Shown: piece by piece, positions 60,522 through 64,000 of the stretch | Numbering within the stretch: position 1 is the stretch's first letter | How the letters are laid out: every line of letters begins with the position of its first letter | Made by a program: the position numbers and the translations under genes | Notes under the pieces: model-generated | What the model was told of the DNA's origin: nothing | Seen by the model: only the letters and a program-made list of their open reading frames with translations | Database searches by the model: none | Assembly (NCBI RefSeq): GCF_024713945.1 | Contig: NC_134680.1 | Span: 1,698,001-1,762,000 of the forward strand | DNA length: 64,000 bases | Source: Dermatophagoides farinae | Taxonomy: Eukaryota; Arthropoda; Arachnida; Sarcoptiformes; Pyroglyphidae | Reading direction: 5' to 3'

Positions 60522-63500
60522 TTTTCTTTTTATCAATCTTGAATTAATCTAATAATATACAGGCAAGAAAAAAATAAATTGTCATATCATATTTGCCATC
60601 AAAATGGCAAATAGAGAGAGAGAGAAAGATAGGATAATATTCAAACATGATATGAGATTTATGCTTCGTTTGATCTTATGGAGATGATTATTAATATTTT
60701 TATTATAAAACCATGGTCATTAGCAACATTTGAACATGGAATGAATGAATGAATGAATAAATAAATGAATGGCCACTATAGCGTGACGAGACCGATTGTC
60801 CGGTTTTTTATTATTATTATTATTGTTGTTGTCGATTATGATGGTGGTGGACAGGTATTGCACCAAATGTATACACTACCGATGAATGATATCATATGAT
60901 TTTTCTTAAATAAAATTTCTTTCTCTCTCTCTCTCTCTTTCTCTCACTCTATTTTTATATTGAATTTTATTTTTGCTTTTTTCATGATGATAATTTGATT
61001 GACATTTGTCATGTGTGAACATTTTCTGTCATTCAAATTGAATTCATTTCTCCGGATTTAGGAAAATTTTTTTTTTTATATTCAGTTTCATTATTTTTTC
61101 TGGTTCCCTTGCTTAAGGTAGGCGGTATGGCGTAACTAATTATTTGACAATTAAAAAGTAAGAAACGGAAAATTTGGCCATTAATTGATCTGCATGAATT
61201 TCACACGGATTTTCTCTCTCTCTCTCTTCTTACTCTCCTGGTCATTGATATCAATAATTCGAAACAATTAATGATGTCTACATTTTCAAATGACGAGAGA
61301 GAGAGAAAATTTGATGGAAGAAAAAGATCATTTCAACCTGAATGTGACCCGAAAAACAACATAATCGAAATATTACCCGCTTCAATTTGATTATTTGATG
61401 TATATTCATTTCAGAAAGGCCATTATCATATTTAGAAATTAGAAATATTAATTATATGATGATGAGGTTGTTTATTAGCACTATGACATTTCATGTTGCA
61501 TTGTAAGGTTTAAAATATGATGTTCTTAATCTATCAAAAAAAAAATTTGCCTTTTACCATTTTTAATGTTTATATATCTGTTTGTTATAAACACCACAAA
61601 ATATGATTTCAGGAAAAAAAAGAAAGTAAAAAAAATTCTCATGAATTCCGTGGAAAACATTTTTGATGGCTTTTTAAATGATACATATACACATTTAATG
61701 TATAAACACATTTATTTTGTTACTAATCAATAGATTATCATGATCAAATTATGAATGATGATGATGACAACTATTTTATTTTCTTTGGAATAAAATTCAA
61801 TAAAGACATACATTCAAAATAAAAATGATGACAAGATGCTGATTGTAGTTGGGAACCGAAATTTGCAAAAGTTTTTTTTAAAATACATTTTTCTTTCTTG
61901 CATTAATGATAATAACAAATATAATCCTGATGTGCTATCTTGATTGAGAAAAAAAACATTATGGATATTTCAATTTTCATTTGTAATACTAATAATAATA
62001 ACAACAACAACAACAACAACAAAATATCCAAATCATGATGTGATATTATTCGGTATAATCATCATCATCATCATCATCATTTCAACAACAAGTGAAAAAA
62101 TAAAAGAATGTCCTTGCTGTGAATGATGTTCGTTCATCATCATCATCATCATCAATATTCTTCCACTAATTGATTGACTATTTCTTATAATAATAATTGT
62201 ATTGTGAGCGATATGCGCCTCCTGTACAGATAATATTGTACAAAATTTTAAAACAAGATCCTGAAACAGATTAATAACAACGACAACAACATGAATTAAT
62301 GCTTGAGGCAAGTAATGTCGCATATACTAAAAGAAAAATATTTAATTATCTGTGAATAATCTTCAGTTTTTTTTGTCATCTTTTACTTTCATATGATTCG
62401 ATTTGTTTGAAAGAAGATGAGAAAGAGAGAGAGAGTGAAAGAAATTCCAGAAGATTTGTGCGATCAACAAGTGATTGAATTTAATTAATTAATCAATTTT
62501 GATGATAGAAATCAGAAGAAATTCAATCAAGTTACATACCTTTTAAATCGCTTATGATCGACAATTCATTTAATGATTGTGATGGTCAATTGATCAATCA
62601 TTGATTATTTATAGATAGGTTTCTTTGTATGAATAGATTGTTGATCAGAAATGATTGAAAATACACACAAACACAGATACAAATAAAAATAATTCATCAC
62701 AATAACAAATTGTCACACAAAATTATCATCACAATGAATTCGTTGAATGTTTTTATTTTGGTTGTTACATGAATATTAAATAATGGATACCTGGATAAAA
62801 GGATTGAATTGATAATTTGCCGCAATTTATGTTGTTATGTAATACACTGCATATGAACTGTAAAAAAAAAATAAACTACAACCGATACTGTCGAGATATA
62901 AACTCGATCTGAAACCTATGAGCTTACCTGGCTAGCTAGCTAGCTATCTTATGGCTATCTCTTCTGGCTAGTCAAGTTTAATGGTTTTTTTTCTGTTGTT
63001 TTGTTTTGTTTTGGTTGGTTTGCAGTTCGATTCGTTACTATGGCGCGTTTGTATCATCGATGTGGACCACTACATTGAAAAACTACTTCATCAAATGAAT
63101 TTGTGTGTGTGTGTGTGTTTGTGTATTAGCCATTAATAAGTGAATGAAAAATTAGATTAAACTTACAGTGTTGTTTAAGCTAAATTCAGTCAGGTAGTCA
63201 TCTAATTTTTTTTTACAATTTTCATCATATATATGTTTGTAAAATAAATACAGTGAATGAATGAATGAATATATAAAAGTGTAAAAGAGAATGAGAATGA
63301 GAGAAATCCATTTACAATAAAAATATATTACGAAAACTCCGCCTTCGATAGCAAGTAGCTAACCAATCATTTCATAGGTAAAAGCTTGTTATAAATTGTA
63401 CATACTAGTTACATTGGGCCGCCTACTTTTACCATTATTCAATATATTGTCTCATAACATAAGACGATTATCCAGAATGGCCACACCTATCTTTTCTGTT

Positions 63501-64000
63501 TGTTTAAATTAATAATTTCTAATATATGTAACGAGTTGAGTTGATTTCATTTGTTCATTAAGACTCTTCTTTCTCTCTTTTCTGTTGAAATATTGATTGA
63601 ATCGATGATCGCTATCCTATACCTCCTTGGCTCTTTTTTTTTGGTTACACATCACTTATACATATGATGATAAGAATGATGACATTCAATAGGCTCAGAA
63701 TCCTATCGATTACATTACCCGTAAATGTTGATAATGTTTTTGAAGAAACAAAAAATCTCTCTGATTTTCTTTTTCTTCATTTCGACAAGTAAATTAATTT
63801 CAACACATAATAATGTAGTATTTATATATATGCTGTGTATTTTACTTAGAATTATTATAAATGAATTATAACAATCACATTGTTTGTTCAGGTTGAATGC
63901 AATTTGTTTTAACAAAAAAAAAGTGGAAAAATAGATAAATAAATAAATTTCTGTGATTTTTTTTCCACTAAACTTGAATAAAACAAAAAAAAATGAAGTG
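59907..64000. other. Upstream region of the homeobox gene, no gene recognised
   Basis: It contains a TG run at 60491-60515, TC/GA runs (60614-60628, 60922-60939, 61212-61226), GAT/ATC runs (62059-62081, 62135-62153) and AGCT-type CTAG repeats at 62930-62945. Stretches near 61090-61200, 62880-63090 and 63330-63530 are noticeably poor in simple repeats, so they are the best places to look for an upstream exon, promoter or conserved element. No coding exon could be supported. Confidence 0.5.
60491..60515. repeat. (TG)n microsatellite
   Basis: About 25 bases of TG, 0.6 kb upstream of the homeobox start codon. Confidence 0.93.

Noticed and set aside
29982-64000. tRNA or other structural RNA genes
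   Set aside because: I looked for A/B-box-like sequences and cloverleaf arms by eye and found nothing I could defend; a covariance-model scan would be decisive.

Overview
The window is eukaryotic and almost certainly from an arthropod. The genes are split by short GT-AG introns (47-200 bases, with a few of several kb), and the non-coding DNA is very AT-rich and full of homopolymer, CA/TG, GAT/ATC and CAA/TTG microsatellites. Three gene families are animal ones: a Roundabout receptor, a HERC-type ubiquitin ligase and an aristaless/Arx-type homeobox gene. The compact introns and simple-repeat load fit an acariform (astigmatid-type) mite, but that placement is inference; there is no rRNA, mitochondrial or other marker here.

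Layout. 1707-13625 (+): a robo-like axon-guidance receptor in nine exons (five Ig domains, three FN3, one membrane span, CC0- and CC1-like cytoplasmic motifs); its signal-peptide exon was not found in the window. 14040-18120 (-): a HERC4-like E3 ligase in four exons, tail to tail with robo with 414 bases between the stop codons. 18.4-28.3 kb: a transposon-rich block. It holds faint minus-strand spliced ORFs, a decayed Tc1 transposase joined to a LINE 3' fragment, an apparently intact Ty3/gypsy element of CsRn1 type with identical 133-base LTRs, a minisatellite and further gene-like scraps. Both edges of the block carry the same CpG-rich palindromic repeat, built on GCGAGTACTCGC, in fold-back arrangement. 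28684-29981 (+): an unrecognised secreted or type I membrane protein in three exons. 29982-35653: simple-sequence DNA. 35654-40024 (-): an apparently intact Ty1/copia element with 181/182-base LTRs and a 5-base target duplication. 40025-53872: a 14-kb gene desert of microsatellites. 53873-59906 (-): an aristaless/Arx-like PRD-class homeobox gene in four exons. 59907-64000: no gene recognised.

How the parts relate. Robo and the homeobox gene are developmental regulators with large introns and flanks, while HERC4 is a housekeeping-type ligase; nothing suggests a shared pathway. The most unusual structure is the pair of fold-back palindrome arrays. They lie upstream of the HERC4 start codon and upstream of the orphan membrane-protein gene, and bracket the transposon-rich interval. 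They could be a MITE-like fold-back family or CpG-containing promoter elements. Exon boundaries were set by hand from splice consensus and reading-frame continuity; all four main genes close in frame from first to last exon.
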